Assembly: GCF_003012735.1 (NCBI RefSeq)
Contig: NZ_PXYI01000002.1
Coordinates: 372,001-436,000, forward strand
Direction: 5' to 3'
Length of the DNA: 64,000 bases
Source: Allosphingosinicella deserti
GTDB taxonomy: Bacteria; Pseudomonadota; Alphaproteobacteria; Sphingomonadales; Sphingomonadaceae
Position numbers and translations under genes: made by a program. The notes under the pieces are model-generated. The model had not been told where the DNA came from. It was given only the letters and a program-made list of their open reading frames with translations, and did not search any database. This document shows, piece by piece, positions 24,902-32,652 of this stretch; the stretch's first letter is position 1, and each line of letters starts with the position of its first letter.

Positions 24902-25075
24902 TCAGGCGCGCTGCACCGGGCCGTGGGCCTGCTCGGGCGCGGACGCCCAACGCGCCTGGCGTTCATAATAAGCTGCGAGCTGTTCCAGCTGCCGACGAGC
25001 CTGCGGCGCGATCGCGGCGGCGGCATCCTTGCGGCACTGATCGGCTTGCTGACGATAATAATCGGCTTCGATCAT
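24902..25075 (-). CDS. Small helical protein (57 aa), YYRQQADQC type
   Basis: The product MIEADYYRQQADQCRKDAAAA has two helices joined at IAPQAR and continues QLEQLAAYYERQARWA. It has no signal or membrane segment. This helical-hairpin style is common among small uncharacterised alphaproteobacterial proteins. The ATG at 25075 has only a weak ribosome site; an ATG further up (giving MERSRTRG) is possible. It lies downstream of another tiny protein of similar style and convergent to the IF-1-like gene. Confidence 0.6.
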   Translation of the reverse strand: MIEADYYRQQADQCRKDAAAAIAPQARRQLEQLAAYYERQARWASAPEQAHGPVQRA

Positions 25076-25241
25076 TTGGCGGCCTATGGTGTGAGCTGCC
25101 GGCTCAAAGCCTCTTGTTCGAGATCGTTCCATGTCAAGACGCTGCGCCGCGATAAAAGCGCGCTTGGTCCCGCATCTGCGGCCGGGATCGCCTGTCTGAT
25201 GTGAAGAAAAGTGCGGGTGTGTCCACGCCCGTCCGCCGAGA

Positions 25242-25442
25242 TCACGCGTCGAGACGGGTCGCGGCTTTCTCTTCTTCCTGCTTGGCCCGGAACACTTCGC
25301 TGCGATGGGCCCGTGCCGCCATCGCTTCCCATGCCTCGGCGGAGCGAAGACACCGATCGCGGACATTGTCGAGCTTGGCCGAGTTCGCGTCCGCACGCGC
25401 TTCGGCGGCGCGTGCGCTGTAGAAATCATGATTGGAGGACAT
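25242..25442 (-). CDS. Small helical protein (66 aa)
   Basis: The product begins MSSNHDFYSARAAEARAD and continues NVRDRCLRSAEAWEAMAARAHRSE. It is charged and helix-forming with one Cys, like the previous entry in style but not clearly homologous end to end. AAAGGAAC precedes the start. It lies downstream of cspA (25524-25730, same strand), with a hairpin between them. The function is unknown; the position within the cold-shock/regulator cluster suggests a stress role. Confidence 0.6.
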   Translation of the reverse strand: MSSNHDFYSARAAEARADANSAKLDNVRDRCLRSAEAWEAMAARAHRSEVFRAKQEEEKAATRLDA

Positions 25443-25477
25443 AGTGCATTCGTTCCTTTTGCCCCCCGGTCCTCAAG

Positions 25478-25510
25478 GACGGGAGCCGCGGCCAGACCGC
25501 CGCTCCCGTC
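25478..25510 (-). terminator. Hairpin after the second cold-shock gene
   Basis: GACGGGAGC and GCTCCCGTC form a nine-base stem, extended by an inner GCGG/CCGC stem with a CAGA loop. It lies 14 bases beyond the cspA stop on the minus strand. Only CTTGA follows, so the U-tract is poor. Confidence 0.6.
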
Positions 25511-25523
25511 AGATCCCTCGGGA

Positions 25524-25730
25524 TCAGGCTGCCTGGATGTTCACAGCGCTGGTCTTGCCGCGACGATCCGTCTCGAGCTCGTAGGAAACACGCTGATCGC
25601 GATCGAGCGTGGTCATGCCCGCCGCCTGAACCGCGCTGATGTGCACAAAGGCATCATTGCCGCCGCTCTCCGGCTGGATGAAACCATAGCCCTTGTCGGC
25701 ATTGAAAAACTTGACGGTTCCGATGGTCAT
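25524..25730 (-). CDS. Cold-shock domain protein (CspA family)
   Basis: The 68-residue protein has KGYGFIQPE (RNP1) and DAFVHISAV (RNP2), with the start MTIGTVKFFNADKG. It is a single cold-shock domain that should act as an RNA chaperone. AAGAAGGAAAAAG precedes the ATG at 25730. Within the domain it is close to the plus-strand copy at 24262, but it has a canonical ATG and stands alone. Transcription starts from the long 380-base divergent gap shared with the Crp/Fnr gene. Confidence 0.93.
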   Translation of the reverse strand: MTIGTVKFFNADKGYGFIQPESGGNDAFVHISAVQAAGMTTLDRDQRVSYELETDRRGKTSAVNIQAA

Positions 25731-26110
25731 TAGCTTTTTCCTTCTTAGGGGGAGAACCGAACGCCGGCCCTCCGATGCTAGGAGAGGCGAGAGAGAAGGA
25801 AAAAGGTGCCGCAAAGCGCCAGAAACCGTCAATTTGCGACTAGTAGCGGGTCCATTTACTCTCTTGATGCGGATTTTGCAACCGAAGGCGATCTCCGGGA
25901 TCCTTCGATGCAAGGCGGTTTGCGCCTGAAAGGGAGGCCGAGAGCGGCACCGCGGGTTCCGATTCCCCCGGCCGTGCCCGTCACGTGGTGCCTGAAGTCG
26001 CCGGTCTCCGGTGCACCGTCTGGCTGTCCCATGCGGAACTTGATCCACATCAATGAGTATCTAACCCTGCAATGTTAGCTTGGGAGAATAGCGCGCCACT
26101 AGAGGAGTTT
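25731..26110. other. 380-base divergent regulatory gap (cspA / Crp-Fnr)
   Basis: No credible gene is seen. The gap separates cspA (minus) from the Crp/Fnr gene (plus) and is less GC-rich than its surroundings in places. It contains an exact FNR-type box at 26040-26053. The cspA side is long enough for the structured 5' leader typical of cold-shock mRNAs, but I cannot fold it here. Confidence 0.6.
26040..26053. promoter_or_regulatory. FNR/FixK-type box
   Basis: TTGATCCACATCAA is an exact match to TTGAT-N4-ATCAA. It lies 57 bases before the ATG of the Crp/Fnr-family gene, a distance compatible with activation or autoregulation. Confidence 0.7.
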
Positions 26111-26839
26111 ATGGGGCTCGAAGAAGTCGAGGGGATGAACCCTCTCGCCCGTAAGCTTCAACGCCTCGGACGCGTGTCCGAGGAGGATGTGCAGCACGTC
26201 CTGGCTTTGCCGGCGATCGTCAAGGCGGTGCCAACCGGGCATTATCTTGTTCGCGAAGGGCGACCGGCGACGGAATGTTGCGTCCTGCTGTCGGGCTTCG
26301 CCTGTCGGCACAAGCTCGCTGCCACCGGCGCACGCCAGATCGTGTCCTTTCATCTGCCTGGGGATCTGCTCGATCTGCAGCATTTGCTGCTCTCGGTCGC
26401 CGATCACAACGTGCAGACGATCACCGAAGCGGTGGTCGCGTGGGTCCCGATGGCGGCGATCAGGAAGCTCACCGCACAGAGTCAGGCGATCAGCGATGCG
26501 CTGTGGCGCGATACGCTGATCGACGCCTCGATCTTTCGCGAATGGGTGCTCAACGTTGGCCGGCGCGATGCCAAGACCCGCATTGCTCATATGCTGTGCG
26601 AATTCGCTGCGCGCTGCGAGTCCGCCGGCCTGGGTTCGGCGAGCGCGTTCGAGCTGCCGATGACACAGGAACAGATTGCAGACGCGACCGGGCTGACCAG
26701 CGTGCACGTCAACCGGATGCTGCGGGCGCTCGAAGCGGACGGCGCGATCGCTCGCGATCGCAGGCACATTCGGATCGCGGACTGGCAGAACATGCGATCG
26801 ATTGCGGACTTCGATCCGGCGTACCTGCACGCTGCCTGA
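26111..26839 (+). CDS. Crp/Fnr-family transcriptional regulator
   Basis: The protein is 242 residues from the ATG at 26111, which follows AGAGGAG. It has a cyclic-nucleotide-binding-like beta-roll at about 25-135 (HYLVREGRPATECCVLLSGFACRH, SFHLPGDLLDLQHLL), a long dimer helix, then a winged helix with PMTQEQIADATGLTSVHVNRMLRALE. There is no N-terminal Cys cluster like that of E. coli FNR, so it is unlikely to hold a 4Fe-4S centre in that way. The adjacent CC and FAC cysteines are notable. An exact FNR-type box upstream suggests it or a relative controls its own gene. It is a paralogue of the protein at 57405-58151. Confidence 0.9.
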   Translation: MGLEEVEGMNPLARKLQRLGRVSEEDVQHVLALPAIVKAVPTGHYLVREGRPATECCVLLSGFACRHKLAATGARQIVSFHLPGDLLDLQHLLLSVADHNVQTITEAVVAWVPMAAIRKLTAQSQAISDALWRDTLIDASIFREWVLNVGRRDAKTRIAHMLCEFAARCESAGLGSASAFELPMTQEQIADATGLTSVHVNRMLRALEADGAIARDRRHIRIADWQNMRSIADFDPAYLHAA

Positions 26840-26875
26840 GCTCACCCCGTAAGCGCTGTCTTCCGTTCTTGCACC

Positions 26876-26889
26876 TTGATGTGGATTAA
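26876..26889. promoter_or_regulatory. Near-exact FNR/FixK-type box
   Basis: TTGATGTGGATTAA differs from TTGAT-N4-ATCAA at one position. It lies 62 bases before the start of the small gene at 26952 and just after the Crp/Fnr gene. Confidence 0.6.
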
Positions 26890-26951
26890 GGTTAGGTGCG
26901 CGTGGCTCGGGTGGTTGCCGCCATCGGTCAGATCAGGGCGACGGTTCTCGG

Positions 26952-27128
26952 ATGACTCACGACAATTCCGCCGATTCATTCCGCAATCTGGCGACGGTGT
27001 GCCGCCGGCAGGCGGCCGCATCGACCACACCGGGCGTCGCGGAACTGCTGCGCGAAATGGCGGAAAAATACGACAACCGCGCCGAACGGCTGGAGGAGAA
27101 GCTGCTTCATCCAAGTCCGCGGGTCTGA
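26952..27128 (+). CDS. Very small helical protein (58 aa)
   Basis: The frame encodes MTHDNSADSFRNLATVCRRQ, then AAASTTPGVAELLREMAEKY and DNRAERLEEKLLH before TGA. The two-helix pattern with a CRRQAA segment resembles the small protein at 24902-25075 (QCRKDAAAA...LEQLAAYYERQA), suggesting one family. The ribosome site is weak. A near-exact FNR-type box lies 62 bases upstream, so oxygen-linked control by the neighbouring regulator is plausible. It is convergent with the PilZ pair. The function is unknown. Confidence 0.6.
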   Translation: MTHDNSADSFRNLATVCRRQAAASTTPGVAELLREMAEKYDNRAERLEEKLLHPSPRV

Positions 27129-27149
27129 CCGCACCCGGGATCCGACCGC

Positions 27150-27473
27150 TCAGCGGGCGATCTTGCCGACCATCATGTCGAGCACTGCGGGGTGGAGCGG
27201 TCTCACGAATTCGCATCCGAGCAGATGACCGCGCATCCAGACGACGCGGCTGTGCCACGTCTCCAGTCCAGGCAGCTTCAGCCACACATCGGTACCCTCG
27301 GGCAGCTCGAGATGGGTTGCGGCGCGGAAGCCGTGGGTGGAAAGATCCAGGATCTGCACCGTGATGGCGGTGGCGCCGCGCTGCCGCAGGCCGGCGCCGA
27401 GCACGATTTCCTTGCGCGCGGCCTTGCGGATCTCGCCATAAGGTTGCGTCGAAAGCTCGCCGATCAGGCCCAT
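27150..27473 (-). CDS. PilZ-domain protein (107 aa)
   Basis: This single PilZ domain has both c-di-GMP-binding motifs intact: RKAAR (RxxxR) near residue 16 and DLSTHG (DxSxxG) near residue 43, with the beta-barrel strand TWHSRVVWMRGHLLGCEF. It probably changes conformation on binding c-di-GMP and acts on a partner protein. It lies three bases after another PilZ gene, so the two form an operon. The target process (motility, exopolysaccharide, cell cycle) cannot be told. Confidence 0.9.
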   Translation of the reverse strand: MGLIGELSTQPYGEIRKAARKEIVLGAGLRQRGATAITVQILDLSTHGFRAATHLELPEGTDVWLKLPGLETWHSRVVWMRGHLLGCEFVRPLHPAVLDMMVGKIAR

Positions 27474-27476
27474 AGC

Positions 27477-27905
27477 TCATTCTCCCGGAATGGAGATGCC
27501 CACTGAGACGCCCCACAAGCGGGCGAGCTTCTTGTCCTGCGCGCTCATGTCCTCGCCGAGGGCTGGACGGCGGAACCGGGGCTGGTTCTGGTCGGTGGTG
27601 GTGCGCTTCAGCTGCACCAGCACTTCGCTCTCGTCGACCATGTAGGCGAATTCGAGACCCGCTCGGCCCTCGCCGACCCATGCGACCCGCGCAGGGACGG
27701 TGAGCGATCCGCGCGTGAACGTGACTTCGGCGCCTTGCGGGGGAACACGCTGCGCTTCAATCAGGGCGCCTTGCCGCGACAGGTCTCGCAATCGCACATC
27801 GATCTCGATGGACCCGATCTGAAGCTTTGCGGCCAGCAGGACGCGCGCTCGCTTCGCCGTGCGCTTGCCGGCAACCGAACCGTCCACGAAATTCTGTACG
27901 CCCAT
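27477..27905 (-). CDS. PilZ-domain protein (142 aa)
   Basis: The start is the ATG at 27905. The PilZ domain (about 15-100) has RTAKR as the RxxxR motif and DLSRQG as DxSxxG, with VPARVAWVGEGRAGLEF as the barrel strand. A C-terminal tail of about 40 residues (RFRRPALGEDMSAQDKKLARLWG) follows. It is the first gene of a two-gene PilZ operon. The two domains are only distantly similar, so this looks like an old duplication. Confidence 0.88.
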   Translation of the reverse strand: MGVQNFVDGSVAGKRTAKRARVLLAAKLQIGSIEIDVRLRDLSRQGALIEAQRVPPQGAEVTFTRGSLTVPARVAWVGEGRAGLEFAYMVDESEVLVQLKRTTTDQNQPRFRRPALGEDMSAQDKKLARLWGVSVGISIPGE

Positions 27906-28060
27906 CCGAACACGTCCTCGAAAAATCCTTGCGAGCAGCGTTACACCTCGCCCACTAACCCATGGTAAACGCGCCATTGGAATTTGCGCGTGGCGCGGTC
28001 CGTCGCTCCTGTCGCGGGAGCTCGCTTCCACCACCGGCTTCGAGCCTCTATGCGCGCCTC

Positions 28061-29062
28061 ATGCGATTCTTCTCCGACAACGCCGCTGCCGTCTGCCCCG
28101 AGGTCATGGCGGCCCTGGCCGCCGCCAACAGTCTCGACACCGCCTATGACGGCGATCGCTGGAGCCAGCGTCTCGACACCGTCTTCTCCGAATTGTTCGA
28201 AACCCAGGTCACCGCCTTGTGGGTGGCAACCGGCACCGCCGCGAATGCGCTTGCCTTGGCCGCCTTGTGCCCGCCCTGGGGGAGCGTCGTCTGCCACCGC
28301 GATGCGCACATCCAGAACGACGAATGCGGCGCGCCGGAATTCTACACGCACGGCGCCAAGCTGCTGCTCGGCGACGGCAAGGGCGCGAAGCTGACCCCGG
28401 ACATCGTTCACGGACTGATCGACACCATTCGCAACGACGTCCATCAGGTTCAGCCCGCGGCGATCTCGATCACCAACGCAACCGAATATGGTCTCGTCTA
28501 CACGCCGGATGAAGTCGGGGCGCTCGGAAGCCTGGCGCGGGAGCGCGGGCTTGGGCTGCATATGGACGGTGCCCGCTTCGCGAATGCCATCGTCCGGCTC
28601 GGCTGCTCCGTGGCGGATGTCACCTGGAAAGCCGGGGTCGATGCGCTGAGCTTCGGCTTTGCGAAGAATGGCGGCATGTCCGCGGAAGTGCTCGTCTTCT
28701 TCGGCGACAAGCATCGGCAGACGACGCTCTATCGCCGCAAGCGTGCGGGCCACCTGCTCTCCAAGGGCCGCTTCATGGCGGCGCAGGTCCTGGCCATGCT
28801 TGACAACGACGTGTGGCTGCGAAACGCCCGCGCCGCCAACGATGCCGCCACGCGCCTCGCCGCAGCGGCGGGGGATCGGCTCGTCTTGCCGGTCGAGGCG
28901 AACGAGGTGTTCCTCCGGGTCGGCGCGGACGAGGCCAGAAGCCTGCGCGATCAGGGCTTCGACTTCTACGATTGGGGAGTCGGCGAGGCCCGCCTCGTCA
29001 CCAGCTGGGATTCGGATCACGGCGCCGTCGATCGGCTTGCCGCTGCGATCGCCGCCTTATGA
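28061..29062 (+). CDS. Low-specificity L-threonine aldolase
   Basis: The 333-residue PLP enzyme (fold type I) splits threonine/allo-threonine to glycine and acetaldehyde. Recognised features are the start RFFSDNAAAVCPEVM, GTAANALALA (cofactor phosphate site), HIQNDECGAPEF, LHMDGARFANA (Asp against the pyridine ring) and SFGFAKNGGM with the Schiff-base Lys near residue 206. The length is normal. It precedes an EamA transporter by 10 bases, perhaps an exporter for amino acids or related metabolites. Confidence 0.92.
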   Translation: MRFFSDNAAAVCPEVMAALAAANSLDTAYDGDRWSQRLDTVFSELFETQVTALWVATGTAANALALAALCPPWGSVVCHRDAHIQNDECGAPEFYTHGAKLLLGDGKGAKLTPDIVHGLIDTIRNDVHQVQPAAISITNATEYGLVYTPDEVGALGSLARERGLGLHMDGARFANAIVRLGCSVADVTWKAGVDALSFGFAKNGGMSAEVLVFFGDKHRQTTLYRRKRAGHLLSKGRFMAAQVLAMLDNDVWLRNARAANDAATRLAAAAGDRLVLPVEANEVFLRVGADEARSLRDQGFDFYDWGVGEARLVTSWDSDHGAVDRLAAAIAAL

Positions 29063-29072
29063 AGATCGCGCC

Positions 29073-29972
29073 GTGAGGGCTGGGCTGCTCCAGCCGAAAG
29101 TCCTTTTTCCGTTCCTGCTGGTCACCTGCATTTGGGGTTCGACCTGGCTGGTGATTCGGGATCAGCTGGGCATCGTCCCGGCCGCCTGGTCGGTCACCTA
29201 CCGCTTCACAATCGCTGCCGCCGCGATGTTTGCTTATGCGCGATGGACCGGCGCGTCGCTGCGGATCGGCCGTGAAGGCCATATGCTCGCCTTGCTGTTC
29301 GGCATTCCGCAATTCTGCCTCAACTTCAATTTCGTCTATGCGGCGGAGCATCACATCACCTCGGGGCTGGTCGCGGTGGTGTTCGCATTGCTGCTCGTCC
29401 CCAATTCCATCTTCGGCTGGCTGTTCCTGAAGCAGCGCCTCACCGGAGGCTTTCTGGTCGGCTCACTGGTGGCCGTGGCCGGTGTTGCCTTGCTGTTCGT
29501 GCAGGAGCTGAGAGCCAGCGCGACGTCGCGCAGCGAGGTGCTGATCGGGATCGGCGTGACGCTCCTCGGCGTGCTGTCCGCGTCGTCCTCCAACGTGCTG
29601 CAGGGCACCGAGCGCCTGCGGACCAGGCCGATTTCGGCCATGCTCGCCTGGGGCATGTTCTACGGCGTTCTGTGCGACGCGGCGATCGCCTGGATCCTGC
29701 ACGGAGCCCCGGTTGTGGAGATGCGCGCCGGTTACTGGGCCGGGCTCGTCTATCTCGGTCTGCTCGCCTCGGCGATCGCCTTCACGCTTTATTTCGGGAT
29801 CATTCGTGCGATCGGGCCGGCGCGCGCCGCCTATTCAAGCGTGCTGATCCCGATCATCGCGATGGCGCTGTCGACATTGTTCGAGGATTATCACTGGTCG
29901 CCTCTCGCCGTCGCGGGAGGCGTCCTCGCGCTCGCCGGCCTTGTCATCGCGCTCAGATCCCGGCCCGCCTGA
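29073..29972 (+). CDS. EamA/DMT-family transporter
   Basis: The 299-residue protein has ten hydrophobic segments in two EamA repeats (first begins FPFLLVTCIWGSTWLVI; second begins after the LLGVLSASSSNVLQG segment). The start is a GTG at 29073, because no ATG lies between the aldolase stop and the first membrane helix. DMT transporters export small metabolites, including amino acids, from the cytoplasm. The 10-base gap to threonine aldolase implies one transcript. The substrate is unknown. Confidence 0.88.
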   Translation: MRAGLLQPKVLFPFLLVTCIWGSTWLVIRDQLGIVPAAWSVTYRFTIAAAAMFAYARWTGASLRIGREGHMLALLFGIPQFCLNFNFVYAAEHHITSGLVAVVFALLLVPNSIFGWLFLKQRLTGGFLVGSLVAVAGVALLFVQELRASATSRSEVLIGIGVTLLGVLSASSSNVLQGTERLRTRPISAMLAWGMFYGVLCDAAIAWILHGAPVVEMRAGYWAGLVYLGLLASAIAFTLYFGIIRAIGPARAAYSSVLIPIIAMALSTLFEDYHWSPLAVAGGVLALAGLVIALRSRPA

Positions 29973-29983
29973 CCGCCGTCGCT

Positions 29984-30142
29984 TCAGCCCCCATCGCCGG
30001 TTCCGGCATGGTCGTTGCCGCTCTTCTGGATTTCCTCCACCGCTTCCCGGGCGGCATCGTCGATCGTGTCGCCGCTGCCTGGCGGCTCGGCATGGACGGC
30101 TTCGCCGGGTTTCTTGTCGCCCCCAAGTTTCTGGTCACCCAT
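29984..30142 (-). CDS. Very small acidic protein (52 aa)
   Basis: MGDQKLGGDKKPGEAVHAEP starts the frame, followed by a helix TIDDAAREAVEEIQKSG and a Gly/Asp tail. AAAGGAGA gives a good ribosome site for the ATG at 30142. It lies 19 bases after the M48 protease gene and is probably translated from the same mRNA. It is likely soluble and partly disordered, with unknown function. Confidence 0.6.
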   Translation of the reverse strand: MGDQKLGGDKKPGEAVHAEPPGSGDTIDDAAREAVEEIQKSGNDHAGTGDGG

Positions 30143-30161
30143 GCTCGGTCTCCTTTGCCGG

Positions 30162-31433
30162 TCAACGTGCGGAGGAGGCCACCGTTGCAGGGGCGGGGCG
30201 AACAATGGCCCGCTGCTCGGGCGGAAGCTCCGCGAGGTGCGCGGCCTTCCATTCCATCGCGGCTCGCACCCGGGTTCGGCCGGACGGATGATCGAAGAAG
30301 ATCGCCTCCTCGATCGCGCTCGGCTCGATCTTGCGATATTCGGACAGCTTCATCGCCGTCGACGCGAACGCGTCCGGCTCGCGCGCCGCGTCGAGCCCGA
30401 AGCGATCGGCGGAGATCTCTTCCGTCCGCACCAAAGTGTTGATCGCCGGAGTCATTGCCAGGGTGTAGATCGCGAGGATCGCGGTGAAGAGCGGCATGAC
30501 CGCGGGATCCGAGACGGTCGCGACGCCCCACGCTTTCGCCCGCCGCGCGAGAATGCGCGGGGCCAGCCACCACAGCAGAAGGAAGCCGCCAAGGAAGACC
30601 AGGCTGACACAGCCGATCAGCACCCAGATATGGCCGAGCACGTAATGGCCGAGCTCGTGGCCCATCACCGCCTTGACCTCCGCCGAGGTGCCGCGCCGGA
30701 GCAGATTGTCGTTGAGCGAGATCCGGATCGTTGGCCCGAGCCCTGAAACGTTGGCCGAGATGCGGTCATGCTGCTTCGACTGATCGAAGACGGTGACGTT
30801 GCCCGCGGGCACGTGGTACGCCTTGGCCATGCCGAGGATCTGGTCGCGCAGCGGTCCCGCCGGCATCTCCCGATACGTGTTGAACAAGGGCGCGACAAAG
30901 ACCGGTGTGATCAGCGCCCCGAACGCGATGAACAACGCCATCGTACCGGTCGCCCACAGCCACCAGCTGCGCGGAGCCTTGCGGATGACCGCGAAGATGA
31001 TGACGAGCGCAATTGCGGTGACCACCATCGTGAGGGCAAGGCCGATGGCCTGCTCGCCGAGCCACGCCGGGAAGCCCAGGTTCATCAGCCCATATTGCTT
31101 CTCGCGATACCAGCCGGTGTAGATCGTCCAAGGCAGCACGATCAGCGTCGAGACCAGCACGAAGGGAAGGGCATAGAGTGCCGGCTGCAGCCAGCGACGG
31201 TGGGTCACACGCTGCGCCCAGCGAGACCAGGACGCCGACCAGCCGAAGCGAAGCACGGCCCAGGCACTGGCGATCGAGACCAGGGTTCCCCACAACAATA
31301 GCCAGTAGCCGCCTTCGAAATAGGCATCCGAGCGCTCGCGTACGGGCCCGACGAGACTGTCGAGATAGGCGCGAGTCGCCGCGTCCACGTCGAACGGGGC
31401 CGCACTCGCGGCGGCAAATAGGTCGATGATCAT
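30162..31433 (-). CDS. M48-family Ste24-like membrane metalloprotease
   Basis: The 423-residue protein has an N-terminal CAAX-protease membrane domain with several transmembrane segments (about 40-180), then the M48 catalytic domain with HELGH at 259-263 (zinc ligands and general base) and EEISADRFGLDAA at about 338 supplying the third ligand. This is the Ste24/CAAX-type layout. Bacterial members cut damaged or short membrane-linked proteins; prenylated substrates are not expected. It is upstream of a 52-residue gene and 54 bases downstream of recF. Confidence 0.92.
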   Translation of the reverse strand: MIIDLFAAASAAPFDVDAATRAYLDSLVGPVRERSDAYFEGGYWLLLWGTLVSIASAWAVLRFGWSASWSRWAQRVTHRRWLQPALYALPFVLVSTLIVLPWTIYTGWYREKQYGLMNLGFPAWLGEQAIGLALTMVVTAIALVIIFAVIRKAPRSWWLWATGTMALFIAFGALITPVFVAPLFNTYREMPAGPLRDQILGMAKAYHVPAGNVTVFDQSKQHDRISANVSGLGPTIRISLNDNLLRRGTSAEVKAVMGHELGHYVLGHIWVLIGCVSLVFLGGFLLLWWLAPRILARRAKAWGVATVSDPAVMPLFTAILAIYTLAMTPAINTLVRTEEISADRFGLDAAREPDAFASTAMKLSEYRKIEPSAIEEAIFFDHPSGRTRVRAAMEWKAAHLAELPPEQRAIVRPAPATVASSAR

Positions 31434-31487
31434 GTCCAGCCCTCCCGCAGGAAGGCTAGGCCCGAACAGGCCTGAAAGGAAAGGTCA

Positions 31488-32546
31488 TCAATGCGCCTGC
31501 ACCGCACCGTCGACGACATCGAACCGGCTCGCGATCGGGCCCACCTCGTCGAACAAGGCGGGTTCGGTGCCCGTCATCCACACCTGACCGCCCCCGGCTC
31601 GAAGCCGCTCGAACAAGGCGGCGCGGCGCCTCGGATCGAGGTGGGCGGCGACCTCGTCGAGCAGCAGGATCGGCCGGCGTCCGGCACGGTCGGTGACGAG
31701 ATCGGCATGGGCGAGAACGATCGACAGCAGCAGGGCCTTCTGTTCGCCGGTCGAGCACAAAGCGGCCGGCTGGCCCTTGGCGATATGGGTGACGAGCAGA
31801 TCGGTGCGGTGCGGCCCCGTCAGCGTCCGACCGGCGGCGGCGTCTCGGGCACGCCCGGCGCGAAGAGTCGTCGCCAGCTTTTCTTCCCCGCCGTCGATCT
31901 GCAGGCCGGCGCGGGCGAACGGCCCTTCAGGGGCTTCCGCCAGCCGCGCCCCGAGGGCTTCCACCGTGGCCCGCCGGGCGGCGCTAAGGGCAGCCCCGTG
32001 CTCGATCATCCGCGCCTCGAGCGCCGTCAGCCAGTCGGCATCCGGGCGTTCCTCGGCGAGCAGCTTGTTGCGCGCGCGCATCGCCGCTTCGTAGCGCGCG
32101 GCATGCACCGCATGTCCGGGCTCCAGCGCGAGCACCAGCCGGTCGAGGAAGCGCCGGCGGCCGCTCGCTCCCTCCTGGAACAGGCGGTCCATCGCCGGCG
32201 TCAGCCACAACACCGCGAGCCATTCGGAAAGGGAGGTTGCGGAGGCCGCAACCCCGTTGATGCGGACCTGCCGGCGCTCGGGGGCGGCGGCTGTGGTGCC
32301 CGTCCCGATCTCGATGTCGTCGATCCGGGCCGCCACCGCAAAGCCGCCCGATCCCGCCGACCGCGCCATCTCGGAGAGGCTTGCGCCCCGAAGGCCGCGG
32401 CCGGGCGACAGCAGGGAGACCGCTTCCAGGATGTTGGTCTTGCCCGCTCCATTCTCCCCGGTGAGCACGACCAGGCCGCAGCCCGGCGCAACGAGGGCGT
32501 CGGCATAGGAGCGGAAATCGGTAAGCGAGAGGCGGGTCAGTGGCAC
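31488..32546 (-). CDS. recF: DNA replication and repair protein RecF
   Basis: The 352-residue ABC/SMC-like ATPase has Walker A GENGAGKT at about 30-37, signature [12 protein letters not shown] and Walker [14 protein letters not shown]. The N-terminus [16 protein letters not shown] is typical. RecF loads RecA on gapped DNA together with RecO and RecR. It lies downstream of dnaN and a DUF2059 gene on the same strand, so the usual dnaN-recF order is kept with one insertion. Confidence 0.95.
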   Translation of the reverse strand: MPLTRLSLTDFRSYADALVAPGCGLVVLTGENGAGKTNILEAVSLLSPGRGLRGASLSEMARSAGSGGFAVAARIDDIEIGTGTTAAAPERRQVRINGVAASATSLSEWLAVLWLTPAMDRLFQEGASGRRRFLDRLVLALEPGHAVHAARYEAAMRARNKLLAEERPDADWLTALEARMIEHGAALSAARRATVEALGARLAEAPEGPFARAGLQIDGGEEKLATTLRAGRARDAAAGRTLTGPHRTDLLVTHIAKGQPAALCSTGEQKALLLSIVLAHADLVTDRAGRRPILLLDEVAAHLDPRRRAALFERLRAGGGQVWMTGTEPALFDEVGPIASRFDVVDGAVQAH

Positions 32547-32652
32547 GCGCGAGGGATGGGCATCAACGGCGTCTCAGGCAAGCCCCGTGAACCCCTCGAG
32601 CCGGTTCTTCGGTGCGCCGTTGCGATGCACTCGAAGCGAGGTACCCGATAGG

